From Actinomycetota bacterium (GTDB taxonomy: Bacteria > Actinomycetota > Acidimicrobiia > Acidimicrobiales > Ilumatobacteraceae), in NCBI GenBank assembly GCA_026393535.1, contig JAPKZY010000049.1, positions 1-64,000 of the forward strand: a DNA stretch of 64,000 bases, given 5' to 3'. Under the pieces are notes generated by a model, which worked only from the letters and a program-made list of their open reading frames with translations, searched no databases and was not told the DNA's origin. Positions 18,335 to 27,848 of this stretch are shown in pieces. The number at the start of each line of letters is the position of its first letter. The first letter of the stretch is position 1. A program made the translations under genes and the position numbers.

Positions 18335-19195
18335 ATGGCACGTATTGGTGACCTCCTTGCGGCGGGACGAACATTCTCTTTTGAATTTTCGCCTCCCAAA
18401 ACAACCGCTGGTTCAATGTCTCTTGGTCGCACAATCGCCGAACTTGAATCTCTCAGTCCGTCATTTGTGTCATGTACATACGGTGCTGGTGGTTCCACCC
18501 GCGAGAACACTCGTGACACCGTGTTGTGGATTGAACGCGAAACAAACATTCCTGCAATGGCGCATCTCACATGCGTTGGTCATACACGTAATGAAATCGA
18601 AGACATCATTGCTACGTATACGGCAGCCGGAATTCAAAACGTCCTAGCCCTTGCAGGTGACCCTCCGAAAGATCCTGCCGACGCGCGACCAAGCGATTAC
18701 ATGTACGCAACTGACTTAGTTGAGCACCTGCGTGAGATTGCTGATCTGTCAATCGGTGTTGCTGCTCATCCTGAAGGACACCCACGTTCCCCTAATCTCG
18801 CGACCGACCGCCGCCTTCTCGCTGAAAAACTTCGCGTGGTCGACTTCGCTACCACTCAGTTCTTCTTTGACGTTGATCATTACCTGTCGTTGGTTAACGA
18901 CTTGGCAGACCTCGGAGTCACTAAACCCGTTGTGCCCGGAATTATGCCGTGCACTAATATCGCCCAGGTTGAGCGGATGGCTGAATTGTCAGGTGCAGCA
19001 TTCCCCGGATGGCTGCGTGAACGTCTTGAGTCGGGAACGTCGCCAGAAGATGTTCGTCGAATCGGAGTGGAAGCCGCAACGGAATTGTGCTCGCAATTAT
19101 TGGCTGCAGGTGCACCCGGACTTCATTTTTATACGCTAAATAAATCCACAGCTACACGGGAGATCTACGCCCAACTGGGTCTTCCGGTCGCATGA
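18335..19195 (+). CDS. metF: 5,10-methylenetetrahydrofolate reductase
   Basis: This FAD-dependent TIM-barrel enzyme makes 5-methyl-THF for methionine synthesis. The 286 residues contain the catalytic Glu in FSFEFSPPK, VSCTYGAGGSTREN, HLTCVGHTRNEI, LALAGDPPKD and TQFFFDVDHY, all family landmarks. The length is normal for the bacterial form without the regulatory domain. It has its own leaderless-type promoter. Confidence 0.95.
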   Translation: MARIGDLLAAGRTFSFEFSPPKTTAGSMSLGRTIAELESLSPSFVSCTYGAGGSTRENTRDTVLWIERETNIPAMAHLTCVGHTRNEIEDIIATYTAAGIQNVLALAGDPPKDPADARPSDYMYATDLVEHLREIADLSIGVAAHPEGHPRSPNLATDRRLLAEKLRVVDFATTQFFFDVDHYLSLVNDLADLGVTKPVVPGIMPCTNIAQVERMAELSGAAFPGWLRERLESGTSPEDVRRIGVEAATELCSQLLAAGAPGLHFYTLNKSTATREIYAQLGLPVA

Positions 19196-19207
19196 CCCGT
19201 TTCATCC

Positions 19208-21142
19208 ATGAGTAATCAGAACGACCAATACGCAGAACTTGGCGGAACGCCGGCGTGGGGAACGCGCAGAGGGCCTATTGTTCCGTACGTTCCTGCACTC
19301 GATGGCCTGCGAGCACTCGCAGTTATTGCAGTGATTGTGTATCACGCTAATCATCAGTGGTTGGGTGGCGGTTTTCTCGGTGTCGAGGTGTTCTTTGTTA
19401 TCTCTGGCTATCTCATTACGTTGCTTCTCATTGCCGAGCGTGAACGTTCTGGCACAGTATCGCTAAGCAATTTCTGGATGCGTCGTGCTCGACGATTACT
19501 GCCTGCATTGTTCACGTTGTTGCTCGGAACCACTGTGTATTGCGCGTTGTTTGATCGCGACCGTCTGGGCATGTTGCGTGGCGATGTAGTGGGTGGCTTT
19601 CTGTATGTCTCCAATTGGTTCCAAATTTGGAGCGGCTCGTCGTACACGTCTGCATTTGCTTTCGCACCGCTTCGACATCTGTGGTCGCTGGCGGTGGAAG
19701 AGCAGTACTACATCGTGTGGCCGCTCATTATGTTCGTGTTGCTTCGTCGAATCAGGCCGAAGACATTGCCGATATTGGGTCTTGTGTTCACAGCCGTGGC
19801 GATAGCAATTGCTGTAGCCACAGCAATGATTTATCGCTCGGGCCCCATTGATACGTTTGCAACGACACCAGAGCAATTCATGTCGATTTTCGGACATCGC
19901 GTTGTCCGCATTGATTTCCTATACCTCGGCACTATCACTCGAGCTAGCGGATTGTTGCTTGGCGCTGCACTTGCCACGATGTGGAGACCATGGGCGTTGC
20001 GTCGAGGACGAGCTGGTTCAAACGCAAATGGTCTTGACATGGCGGGAGTCCTTGCGTTGATAGCGCTCGGCTTCATGTGCTGGAAGTTTCGTGAAGTGGT
20101 CGATGTGGTCGATGTGGGCATGACTGGATATGACCTGTTGTATCGCGGTGGTTTCATTGCGGTTGGAATTGCCACAGTTGTTGCAATTGCCACCGTGACC
20201 CATCCTCGTTCTCGGTTGGGTAAGTACGTCATCGGAACACCTCTGTTGGTGTGGCTCGGCAAACGGTCATACGGCTTGTATTTGTATCACTGGACTGTTT
20301 TTCAGGCGTATCGCAAGGCTGCAGGAAATTCATTAGATGCACGTGAGTTCATTGCGTTAATGGCCATCACGATTGTCATCACTGAAGTGTCGTACCAGTT
20401 CATTGAAACGCCGATTCGCACCGGAAAGGCATTGGCGACTTATCGTTCGTGGCGTGCACGCGGTGGAACAATGCGTGGCTCATTAGGGATTGTGCTCGGA
20501 ACATTGGCTGTTATTCCAGTATTCAGCGTGGTCAGCATGGCGGGTGCACGTGTGATGCCTGATGACATCACAGCTGGCCTCAACGACAATGAAGGTGCGG
20601 TAACTCGCATCACTACAACAACCATTGCATCTGGGGTCACGACGGTTCCGTTGGGTTCCACGACCACAATTCCTCGCGTGAAGATGGACGTGTTTGCAGT
20701 GGGTGATTCAGTGATGTTGGGATCAGCAAAAAAGTTGAAGTCCTATGGCATCACGGTTGACGCATCGAAGAACAGACAAGTCATAGACGCATTACAGATT
20801 TTCAATTACTACAAGTCGGTAAAAGAATTGGGTGACGTCGTTGTCATCCATTTGGGTACAAATGGCATTACAAAGGCCGCAACATTTGAACGTATTCTCA
20901 AACCACTTTCAGATCTTAAGCGCGTTGTCATTTTGACCATGCATGTGCCAGGCCACGCGTCAGAGAAGTTAAACAACGCGGTCATTAACAATCTTTCGGC
21001 CACGCATTCCAATGTGACCATCCTTGATTGGTACACATTGTCGAAACCGCATCCTGAATGGTTCAATTCAGACGGTATCCACCCCAATGCGGTAGGCCAG
21101 GACAACTATGTTGCATTTATTTTGCAGGCCATTGGCCGATAA
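19208..21142 (+). CDS. Membrane O-acyltransferase (OafA type) with C-terminal SGNH domain
   Basis: The 644-residue protein starts with an acyltransferase_3 domain of about ten membrane helices: LDGLRALAVIAVIVYH with the catalytic His, and LGVEVFFVISGYLI. A Ser/Thr-rich exported linker (about 465-490) leads to an SGNH esterase-like domain with VGDSVMLG (Ser), IHLGTNG (Asn) and DGIHPNAVG (Asp-His). This two-domain layout is that of OatA-like enzymes that acetylate peptidoglycan or surface glycans. The acceptor is unknown. The ATG is 12 bp after metF with no clear ribosome site. Confidence 0.9.
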   Translation: MSNQNDQYAELGGTPAWGTRRGPIVPYVPALDGLRALAVIAVIVYHANHQWLGGGFLGVEVFFVISGYLITLLLIAERERSGTVSLSNFWMRRARRLLPALFTLLLGTTVYCALFDRDRLGMLRGDVVGGFLYVSNWFQIWSGSSYTSAFAFAPLRHLWSLAVEEQYYIVWPLIMFVLLRRIRPKTLPILGLVFTAVAIAIAVATAMIYRSGPIDTFATTPEQFMSIFGHRVVRIDFLYLGTITRASGLLLGAALATMWRPWALRRGRAGSNANGLDMAGVLALIALGFMCWKFREVVDVVDVGMTGYDLLYRGGFIAVGIATVVAIATVTHPRSRLGKYVIGTPLLVWLGKRSYGLYLYHWTVFQAYRKAAGNSLDAREFIALMAITIVITEVSYQFIETPIRTGKALATYRSWRARGGTMRGSLGIVLGTLAVIPVFSVVSMAGARVMPDDITAGLNDNEGAVTRITTTTIASGVTTVPLGSTTTIPRVKMDVFAVGDSVMLGSAKKLKSYGITVDASKNRQVIDALQIFNYYKSVKELGDVVVIHLGTNGITKAATFERILKPLSDLKRVVILTMHVPGHASEKLNNAVINNLSATHSNVTILDWYTLSKPHPEWFNSDGIHPNAVGQDNYVAFILQAIGR

Positions 21143-21192
21143 TTCTCGGGGGAAAATGGCGCTTCCATTGGGAACATGTACCCCACATTGCC

Positions 21193-21198
21193 TACGCT
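21193..21198 (+). promoter_or_regulatory. -10 hexamer TACGCT upstream of mdh
   Basis: TACGCT ends 7 nt before the ATG at 21206, the start that gives the normal MDH N-terminus, and it supports that start over an in-frame ATG at 21176. Confidence 0.5.
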
Positions 21199-21205
21199 TA
21201 GAGCC

Positions 21206-22192
21206 ATGACATCACCAGTTCGTATTGCCGTTACCGGCGCAGCCGGCCAAATTGGCTACAGCCTCCTTTTTCGTATCGCTTCAGGCGCAGTATTCGGCCC
21301 TAATCAGCCGGTCATTCTTCAATTGTTGGAAATTACTCCTGCACTTGGCGCGCTAGAAGGCGTACGTATGGAACTTGACGACTGTGCGTTCCCGCTTCTT
21401 GCTGGTGTCGTATGCACCGACAATGCCGAAACTGCATTCGGTGACATTGATGCTGCGTTCCTTGTTGGCGCAATGCCACGTAAAGATGGTATGGAACGCG
21501 GTGACTTGCTCAGTGCAAACGGCGGAATTTTTAAGCCACAAGGAAAAGCTCTTGGCGTTGCAGCAAAGAAAGACGTAAAGATCTTGGTCGTTGGTAACCC
21601 AGCGAACACCAACGCTGTTATTGCAATGAACAATGCACAAGGTCTTGACCCCAGCCGTTTTACTGCCATGACTCGCCTTGATCACAACCGCGCTATGACA
21701 CAGTTGGCAGTCAAAGTGGGCAAGCCAGTCACTTCGATTACAAAGATGACCATTTGGGGCAACCATTCAAGTACCCAATACCCAGACCTTTTCCATTGCG
21801 AAGTTGATGGCAAGAATGCAGCTGCATTGGTCAACGATCAAGCATGGATCGAAAATGATTTCATTCCTACTGTTGCAAAGCGCGGAGCGGCCATTATCAA
21901 GGCACGCGGTTTGTCATCTGCAGCATCAGCGGCAAACGCTGCGATTGATCACATGAACTCATGGGTTCTTGGCACTGCCCCTGGTGACTGGGTGTCAATG
22001 GCAATTCCATCAGACGGAAGTTACGGCGTTCCTGAAGGCATTATCTCGTCGTTCCCATGTGTATGCAAAGACGGTACGTACAGCATCGTGCAAGGTCTAG
22101 ACATTGATGACTTCAGCCGTTCGCGTATTGATGCTTCAGTTGCAGAACTCGTTGAAGAGCGTGACGAAGTAAAGAAGCTAGGCCTCATTTAA
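21206..22192 (+). CDS. mdh: Malate dehydrogenase
   Basis: This NAD-dependent TCA enzyme oxidises malate to oxaloacetate. The 328 residues from ATG 21206 start with [17 protein letters not shown], the Rossmann motif of the cytosolic-type MDH family. [15 protein letters not shown] gives the substrate Arg, [10 protein letters not shown] the cofactor loop, and the LDHNRAM and [11 protein letters not shown] segments the Asp-His pair. An upstream in-frame ATG at 21176 would add ten residues and place the -10 box inside the gene. The stop overlaps the next ATG by one base. Confidence 0.95.
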   Translation: MTSPVRIAVTGAAGQIGYSLLFRIASGAVFGPNQPVILQLLEITPALGALEGVRMELDDCAFPLLAGVVCTDNAETAFGDIDAAFLVGAMPRKDGMERGDLLSANGGIFKPQGKALGVAAKKDVKILVVGNPANTNAVIAMNNAQGLDPSRFTAMTRLDHNRAMTQLAVKVGKPVTSITKMTIWGNHSSTQYPDLFHCEVDGKNAAALVNDQAWIENDFIPTVAKRGAAIIKARGLSSAASAANAAIDHMNSWVLGTAPGDWVSMAIPSDGSYGVPEGIISSFPCVCKDGTYSIVQGLDIDDFSRSRIDASVAELVEERDEVKKLGLI

Positions 22193-22905
22193 TGAGCGTC
22201 GCGGCACTCGTCGATACAGACAGGTGGCCGCTAGATAGTGCTGAATTGCACAGGGAACTGAGCGACACATTCACAAAAGAAAACATTGCGATTCTTCCTG
22301 GTTTCATTCGCGATAATGCGATTCCAGGGCTTATTGCGGAATGTGATGAATTAGCAAAAGTGGCGTATCACACCACTGTAAATGCAGATCTTGAAGTAGT
22401 TGCGTACGACCAATTCCCATCAGACAGTGTGATTCGCTCAGTGTATGAATGGGATCCGCTGATGGATTTTGTTGCAAAAATTCTGGGCCAAGAGAAATTG
22501 TTTCGTTATGCAGATCCATTCGGTGCATTGAATCTTGCTGTCATGCGAGATGGTCATGAACTGGGTTGGCATTTTGATCAGACAGACTTCGTCGTTTCCA
22601 TTGCATTACAAACGTCCTCTGAAGGTGGACATTTTGAAAATGCATCGCGCATACGCTCCGCCTCCAATGAAAATGTAGACACAGTTGCCGCCGTTCGCCG
22701 TGGTGATCGTCCTGACTTGGTTCGGACCGAGCCAATGACACCCGGAACACTCATGGTGTTTAACGGACGCAATAGCTATCACCGTGTGTCTCGCGTGTCA
22801 GGAACTGTTCCACGCCATGTTGCATTGCTTGCATACGACACGAAGCCAGGCACCAATTCAAATGATGAATTGCGCATGGGCCGTTACGGCAGGTTGCCAT
22901 CATGA
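22192..22905 (+). CDS. 2-oxoglutarate/Fe(II)-dependent oxygenase (HalD/ArpA-like)
   Basis: This 237-residue protein has the double-stranded beta-helix iron site: His and Asp in GWHFDQTD (about residue 124) and the distal His in NSYHRVSRVSG, with an Arg shortly after for 2-oxoglutarate. Because the carboxylate of HxD is present, it should act as a hydroxylase or demethylase rather than a halogenase. The substrate is unknown. It overlaps mdh by 1 nt and the Fae homologue by 4 nt, so the three are cotranslated. Coupling to Fae suggests that its reaction releases formaldehyde; this is an inference. Confidence 0.8.
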   Translation: MSVAALVDTDRWPLDSAELHRELSDTFTKENIAILPGFIRDNAIPGLIAECDELAKVAYHTTVNADLEVVAYDQFPSDSVIRSVYEWDPLMDFVAKILGQEKLFRYADPFGALNLAVMRDGHELGWHFDQTDFVVSIALQTSSEGGHFENASRIRSASNENVDTVAAVRRGDRPDLVRTEPMTPGTLMVFNGRNSYHRVSRVSGTVPRHVALLAYDTKPGTNSNDELRMGRYGRLPS

Positions 22906-23393
22906 AGATTGGTGAAGGTTTTGTTGGCAATGGCGCCAATGCAGCGCACATCAATGTTGTTCTCGGACTTCGCGATGGCCCTGTTGGCACTGCATGGGCC
23001 ACAGCACTTGCAACTCCGCGTGAAGGACATGTTCCGTTTGTGGCAGTCGCACAACCAAACATTCCAGTGGTTCCATTTACATTGTTTGTTAACAAAGCAG
23101 CAATCGCAAATGATCGTCATGGTGAACTGACCTGGGGTGGCGCTCAAGCCGGTGTTGCTGCCGGGGTCGGACTTGCGCATCAGGCATCGCTATTTGATGG
23201 CAACGTCGATTCGCTCGTTCTCATTGTTGCGGTATGGGTGAATCCATCTGCTGATAACGAAGAAGTGATTTTCGCAAACAATCGAGACGCCACATTTGCT
23301 GCGCTCCAACAGGCTCGTGATGCTGGCCCTGACATTGCTCAGGCACTCGCTGCAATGGCTAATCCGTCAAACCCGTATTTCCGAACCACGTAA
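22902..23393 (+). CDS. fae: Formaldehyde-activating enzyme (Fae) family protein
   Basis: The 163 residues align along their length with Fae, which condenses formaldehyde with tetrahydromethanopterin. GEGFVGNGANAAHINVVLG holds the catalytic His, followed by DGPVGTAWATAL, GHVPFVAV, NKAAIAN, WGGAQAGVAAGV and VNPSADNEEVIFANN. The core is divergent from methylotroph Fae, for example LTWGGAQAG where the classical form has FGPAQ. The cofactor and true activity are therefore uncertain, and no tetrahydromethanopterin genes lie in the window. The ATG overlaps the end of the oxygenase gene. Confidence 0.8.
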   Translation: MKIGEGFVGNGANAAHINVVLGLRDGPVGTAWATALATPREGHVPFVAVAQPNIPVVPFTLFVNKAAIANDRHGELTWGGAQAGVAAGVGLAHQASLFDGNVDSLVLIVAVWVNPSADNEEVIFANNRDATFAALQQARDAGPDIAQALAAMANPSNPYFRTT

Positions 23394-23397
23394 TTCT

Positions 23398-23787
23398 TTA
23401 CTCGTACGTGGTCAGCGCGCGCACGGCTTCGAATGCGGCGTCAAGGGCAGCAAAGACAGGCACAGCATCCATGAGGCACTGAGTATCGCCGGTAATGCGT
23501 ACATGGCCCTTGATGAAGGCTTCTTGCGCTGGCATTGACCCAGTCGCAACTCCGACTGCTGTCTCCCAGGTCTGTTCCATGCGGACATCTTCCTCGGGCG
23601 CAGGCCCAGAGGCAAAGCGGGCAAGGCCTTTTCCCACCTGCAAGTGATATAGAACGGAGCCTTCAGGACCGTCTGTAACGACCTGTGTGACACCAATGGA
23701 ATGTGTTGAGGCAAGGTCTGCCAGTGACTCACTTGAGGCCACCTGGGCCTGCATGGCACCGATCCAATCGAGGCTGAGATATCGCAT
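23398..23787 (-). CDS. SCP2 sterol-transfer family protein
   Basis: This 129-residue small alpha/beta lipid-binding domain has the pattern VLYHLQVGKG followed by MPAQEAFIKGHVRITGD, typical of SCP-2 proteins of actinobacteria. Such proteins bind acyl-CoA or sterol-like lipids; the ligand is not predictable. It lies 16 bp downstream of the DedA gene on the same strand and converges with the Fae homologue. Confidence 0.82.
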   Translation of the reverse strand: MRYLSLDWIGAMQAQVASSESLADLASTHSIGVTQVVTDGPEGSVLYHLQVGKGLARFASGPAPEEDVRMEQTWETAVGVATGSMPAQEAFIKGHVRITGDTQCLMDAVPVFAALDAAFEAVRALTTYE

Positions 23788-23803
23788 GGTGTTCTGCCCT
23801 TAG

Positions 23804-24433
23804 TTACTTGCTTGTGGAGCGACGATGTTTGACGAATTCAATAATCACTGGCAACAGCGACACAAGAACGATGGCCAAGATTGCAACTTCGATGTTGTTC
23901 TTTACGAAATCAATTTTTCCGAGGAAATAGCCAAGAAGGGGAATGCCTGCACCCCATGCAAGTCCGCCAATGATGTTGAAGCGGACAAACGTTTTGTAGT
24001 CCATCTCGCCGACACCAGCAACCACTGGAACGAATGTACGAACGACAGGAACAAAGCGGGCGAGGATGATGGTGCGCGAACCGTACTTGGCAAAAAATTC
24101 ATTAGCGCGAACAACATGTGCAGGATCAAACAGACGCGATTTCGGACGTGCAAACACTGCCGGCCCCAACTTCTTTCCGATGAGATAACCAACTTGATCG
24201 CCGATAATTGCCATCGCCGCGGCAACTGCCATCACGATCACAATGTTTGGCAAGACATCTTTTCCTGTTGCTTCTCGACCTGCTGGACTAGCGAGAAAGC
24301 CTGCGATGAACAGCAGTGAGTCGCCGGGTAGAAAGAATCCGATCAGTAACCCTGACTCTGCAAACACAATCGCTGCAAGAAGAAAAATGCCTCCGCTAGT
24401 GAGGAGACTTTCGGGGTTCAAGAGAGCAAGCAT
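23804..24433 (-). CDS. DedA family membrane protein
   Basis: This 209-residue protein has the family features: an N-terminal GLLIGFFLPGDSLLFIAGFLAS re-entrant region, FARFVPVVRTFVPVVAG with the conserved Arg pair, and GAGIPLLGYFLGK. DedA proteins are membrane transporters or scramblases linked to undecaprenyl phosphate recycling and membrane potential. The gene starts 7 nt after a TAACCT hexamer and probably includes the SCP2 gene in its transcript. Confidence 0.9.
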   Translation of the reverse strand: MLALLNPESLLTSGGIFLLAAIVFAESGLLIGFFLPGDSLLFIAGFLASPAGREATGKDVLPNIVIVMAVAAAMAIIGDQVGYLIGKKLGPAVFARPKSRLFDPAHVVRANEFFAKYGSRTIILARFVPVVRTFVPVVAGVGEMDYKTFVRFNIIGGLAWGAGIPLLGYFLGKIDFVKNNIEVAILAIVLVSLLPVIIEFVKHRRSTSK

Positions 24434-24440
24434 TTAAACG

Positions 24441-24446
24441 AGGTTA
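24441..24446 (-). promoter_or_regulatory. -10 hexamer TAACCT (minus strand), DedA gene
   Basis: Read on the minus strand, TAACCT ends 7 nt before the ATG at 24433, with no ribosome site. Confidence 0.45.
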
Positions 24447-24459
24447 GTTCGGAAAATAC

Positions 24460-24490
24460 AAAAGGCCCGAGCACACGGCTCGGGCCTTTT
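24460..24490 (-). terminator. Rho-independent terminator after hppA
   Basis: AAAAGGCCCGAGC, loop ACACG and the exact complement make a 13-bp stem, GC-rich in the core with flanking A/T runs. On the minus strand it ends in TTTT 14 bp after the hppA stop. It is symmetrical enough to work from either side, but only hppA reads into it. It also insulates hppA from the DedA promoter. Confidence 0.92.
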
Positions 24491-24503
24491 GATGAGTTGT
24501 TAT

Positions 24504-26846
24504 TTAGTTAGTTGCTGGACCAAAAGTTGTTTTTTGGCGAGATGAACGAATCACCGATGCAGCAAGAACTACCAAAGCAGCAGCTGCAATGAGCAGGCGC
24601 TGGCCATCGTTGTTCTGAGTACTGATGATTGCGGGAAGTACCAACAACGACACAAGGTTCATCACCTTGATCAGCGGGTTCAATGCAGGACCTGCTGTGT
24701 CTTTGAATGGGTCACCAACAGTGTCGGCAACAACTGCAGCCATGTAAGAGTCTGAACCCTTACCGCCATGGTTGCCGTCTTCGATGTACTTCTTTGCGTT
24801 GTCCCATGCACCACCAGCATTGCTGAGGTAGTTCGCCATGAGCTGACCAACCAAGATGACAGCAGCAAGGAATCCACCAAGTGCTTGCCAACCAATTCCG
24901 AAACCAACGATGACTGGTGTCAACACTGCGAGTAGGGCAGGTGTTGCCAACTCGCGAAGTGATGCTTCAGTACAAATGTCAATGACGGGGCCGTACTCTG
25001 GCTTCTTTGTGCCAGCCATGATCATTCCGTCAGCGAACTGACGACGAACTTCCTGAACAACAACACCAGCTGTTCGGCCAACGGCGCGAATAGAAAGTGC
25101 TGAGAACAAGAACGGCACAGAGCCACCGATGAGAAGACCAATGAAGATCTTCGGGTCAGCAACGTTGATAGCAAGCTCTGGTGCTTTGAAAACACCGTCA
25201 GCGAGGTTCTCTGCTTTGATCAGTAATTCAGCACCGGCTGTTTCAATGAATGAAGCGAACAACGCAACGGCAGCGATAACAGCTGAACCGATGGCAAAGC
25301 CTTTGGTTACTGCCTTAGTGGTGTTACCGACTGCGTCGAGAGCAACCATGATTTTTTGTGGCTCGCCATGGAATTCGCCAGACATTTCTGCAATACCTGC
25401 AGCATTATCTGATACCGGACCAAAGGTGTCTTCCGACACGATGACGCCCGTAGTTGCGAGCATTCCCATTCCGCACAATGCAACGAGGTAGAGCGAGAAC
25501 GTAAGGTTTCCGCCACCAAGAGCTAATGCAACACCAATGGCAACTGCAATAGCAAGCACTGCGTAGACGCTTGATTCAAGACCGTATGCGGTTCCCGAAA
25601 GAATCGCAGTCGCAGGACCTGTTTCTGTTGACCGTGCTATTTCTTTAACAGGACCATGATGAGTTGCTGTGTAGTACTCAGTAAGTCGGCTCACAAGTTG
25701 CGCAAGAAGCAGACCAACTGCAACCGCACCAAATACACGCCAACCGGCTCCACCCATCAACTTGACGCCTTCGCCAGCGACACCTTTGTCGTTACCGACA
25801 TACGTCAGTGACAATGTAAGAGTTCCGGCAAGTGTCAGTACGCCAGCTACAAGGAAGCCCTTGTTGATTGGCTTCAGTGCGTCTGTTTCGTCTGGCTTTG
25901 CCTTAACTGCGAACACACCAAAGATTGATGCGATCACGCCAATTGCGCGAGCAGCAAGTGGGAACACGAGTCCCATTGCTGGGTTCAAACAAATTGAGTT
26001 GAATGCTGCAACACCAAGAATGATCGAAGCAACAAGTGTTACTTCGTATGACTCGAAGAGGTCAGCTGCCATTCCGGCACAGTCACCAACGTTGTCACCA
26101 ACGTTGTCGGCGATTGTTGCTGGGTTACGTGGGTCGTCTTCAGGAATTCCTGCTTCGATTTTTCCTACGAGGTCAGCACCAACGTCTGCAGCCTTGGTGA
26201 AGATTCCTCCACCAACACGCAAGAACAATGCAAGAAGTGAGCCACCAAAACCAAAGCCAATGAGAATGACGCTTGAGGTGTTCTGGAACACCATGATGAT
26301 TGCTGTTGCACCGCTGAGTCCGAGACCAACAGTGAACATTCCAGCAACGCCACCTGTGCGGAAAGCAACAGTGAGAGCGTCAGGCATTGAACCAGTCAGA
26401 GCAGCTGCGGCCGTACGAACATTGCCTCGAGTTGCAAGAGTCATACCGATATAACCGGTAAGACCAGAAGCAGCACAGCCAAGAATGAACGCGAGTGTGC
26501 GCCAAATTCCTGATTGCATAAACGAGAGAGCTTCAGTAGCCTCAGCACCTTCGCCTCTCATGATTGCGGTTGACGTGACGAACACAATCGCTGCAAGTGG
26601 AATAAGAATCATGATGATGGTTTTGAACTGGCGCTTCAAGTAGGCGAGTGCACCTTCTTGAATTGCGAGTGCAATTTCTTTCATCTTTGGCGTGCCTTCG
26701 TCGGCAGCCATGACTAAACGGGCGAGAAAGAACCCAACAGCGATAGCAAGCACGGCCGCTGCAGCTGAAAGCCACAACACCGCCCATTCTCCGCCCTTGA
26801 GCACGAACTCTTGATAGCCGCCTTCGGCAGCAAATAATCCTGACAC
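24504..26846 (-). CDS. hppA: K+-independent H+-translocating pyrophosphatase
   Basis: This membrane-bound pump couples pyrophosphate hydrolysis to proton export. It has 780 residues with about 16 helices. The catalytic acidic cluster is in the region DVGADLVGKIEAGIPEDD and in NVGDNVGDCAGMAADLFESY. The segment GNTTKAVTKGFAIGSA has Lys where K+-dependent enzymes have Ala, so K+-independent proton pumping is expected. The GTG start is supported by AGGAG 8 nt upstream. It is transcribed alone and ends at a strong terminator. Confidence 0.96.
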   Translation of the reverse strand: MSGLFAAEGGYQEFVLKGGEWAVLWLSAAAAVLAIAVGFFLARLVMAADEGTPKMKEIALAIQEGALAYLKRQFKTIIMILIPLAAIVFVTSTAIMRGEGAEATEALSFMQSGIWRTLAFILGCAASGLTGYIGMTLATRGNVRTAAAALTGSMPDALTVAFRTGGVAGMFTVGLGLSGATAIIMVFQNTSSVILIGFGFGGSLLALFLRVGGGIFTKAADVGADLVGKIEAGIPEDDPRNPATIADNVGDNVGDCAGMAADLFESYEVTLVASIILGVAAFNSICLNPAMGLVFPLAARAIGVIASIFGVFAVKAKPDETDALKPINKGFLVAGVLTLAGTLTLSLTYVGNDKGVAGEGVKLMGGAGWRVFGAVAVGLLLAQLVSRLTEYYTATHHGPVKEIARSTETGPATAILSGTAYGLESSVYAVLAIAVAIGVALALGGGNLTFSLYLVALCGMGMLATTGVIVSEDTFGPVSDNAAGIAEMSGEFHGEPQKIMVALDAVGNTTKAVTKGFAIGSAVIAAVALFASFIETAGAELLIKAENLADGVFKAPELAINVADPKIFIGLLIGGSVPFLFSALSIRAVGRTAGVVVQEVRRQFADGMIMAGTKKPEYGPVIDICTEASLRELATPALLAVLTPVIVGFGIGWQALGGFLAAVILVGQLMANYLSNAGGAWDNAKKYIEDGNHGGKGSDSYMAAVVADTVGDPFKDTAGPALNPLIKVMNLVSLLVLPAIISTQNNDGQRLLIAAAALVVLAASVIRSSRQKTTFGPATN

Positions 26847-27037
26847 TTAATTGTCTCCTGGCAAGTTCTGGGGCGACCTGACTGTCAGGCGCCCGCTGTA
26901 TGGAACATCGCAACAGTAGTAAAAAGAGTCACGCCAGAGCGAAATGGTAAAGTTGTGGTCACGGGGGTCTCTCGGGGTACCGTTTCAAGTGCAGTTGCAC
27001 AGCCGGCCTGCCCGGCCCGCAGGGAGACATTATTTAC
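26847..27037. promoter_or_regulatory. Divergent intergenic region hppA/sdhC with a 13-bp palindrome
   Basis: This 191-bp stretch holds both promoters. CCTGAC-T-GTCAGG at 26877-26889 is a perfect palindrome around one central base, 31 bp upstream of the hppA start, and suits an operator. AGGGAG at 27021-27026 is the ribosome site of sdhC. No RNA gene or riboswitch-like fold is apparent. Confidence 0.45.
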
Positions 27038-27817
27038 ATGGCACAAGTAGTTACATCTCACCGGGGCCCGGTCACCGGCACCGCTACCCACAAGCGTAAG
27101 AAACGCCCATTTCTCCTCGACCTCTATTCCACAGCGGTGGGCAAGAAGTACGTCATGGGAATCACGGGCGTCGCCATGATGGGTTTTGTCCTGTTCCACA
27201 TGATCGGGAACCTCAAGATGTATGCCGGTGCAGCAGGTCTTGACCACTATGCCCATTTCTTGCAGACATTGCTGTATCCCCTCGCGCCAAAAGGCTGGGT
27301 TCTCTGGATTCTTCGTGGTGGTCTTATTTCCATGCTGTTCCTCCATCTCCACGCGGCGTGGTCATTGACCCGTTTGAATCGCCATGCACGGCCTATGAAA
27401 TACCAAAGCAAGCGGGATTATCAGATTGCCAATTTCGCTAGCCGCACCATGCGGTGGACAGGAATCATTGTTCTGGCATTTCTCGTCTGGCACCTACTCG
27501 ATCTGACTTTTGGAGTCGTGAACTCTGAGACTGGCAAGATGATTACGCATCCGGGTGATGAGGAATCGGTGAAGGCGGTCTATGCCAGCATCGTGTACTC
27601 ATTTCAGCGCACTCCAGTTGCCTTCTTTTATGTCGTTGCAAATATTTTGTTGGGAATCCACTTGTTCCACGGTGCATGGAGCATTTTTCAGTCCTTTGGC
27701 TTGAACAACCCTCGCTTCAACAGTTGGACTCGTGCATTTGCTACTGGCTTTGCCTCAATTGTCGTTATCGGCAACGTTTCATTCCCTATCGCTGTAATGG
27801 CTGGCATCGTCGGCTGA
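27038..27817 (+). CDS. sdhC: Succinate dehydrogenase cytochrome b subunit (type B)
   Basis: This 259-residue membrane anchor has five predicted helices and His residues in [29 protein letters not shown] and [12 protein letters not shown] that fit the two b hemes of the single-subunit (type B) anchor found in Bacillus, Wolinella and actinobacteria. It passes electrons to menaquinone. The gene leads an sdhCAB operon, 31 bp before sdhA. Confidence 0.93.
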   Translation: MAQVVTSHRGPVTGTATHKRKKRPFLLDLYSTAVGKKYVMGITGVAMMGFVLFHMIGNLKMYAGAAGLDHYAHFLQTLLYPLAPKGWVLWILRGGLISMLFLHLHAAWSLTRLNRHARPMKYQSKRDYQIANFASRTMRWTGIIVLAFLVWHLLDLTFGVVNSETGKMITHPGDEESVKAVYASIVYSFQRTPVAFFYVVANILLGIHLFHGAWSIFQSFGLNNPRFNSWTRAFATGFASIVVIGNVSFPIAVMAGIVG

Positions 27818-27848
27818 CCGACACGCCTCGAAGAAGAAAGACACGATC

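Noticed and set aside
25762-26454. 230-codon open frame antisense to hppA
   Set aside because: It is composition-driven, lacks family motifs and start signals, and lies fully within a clearly real gene.
26847-27037. Riboswitch or tRNA in the hppA/sdhC gap
   Set aside because: No clover-leaf or known aptamer core could be traced; only a palindrome and a ribosome site are clear.
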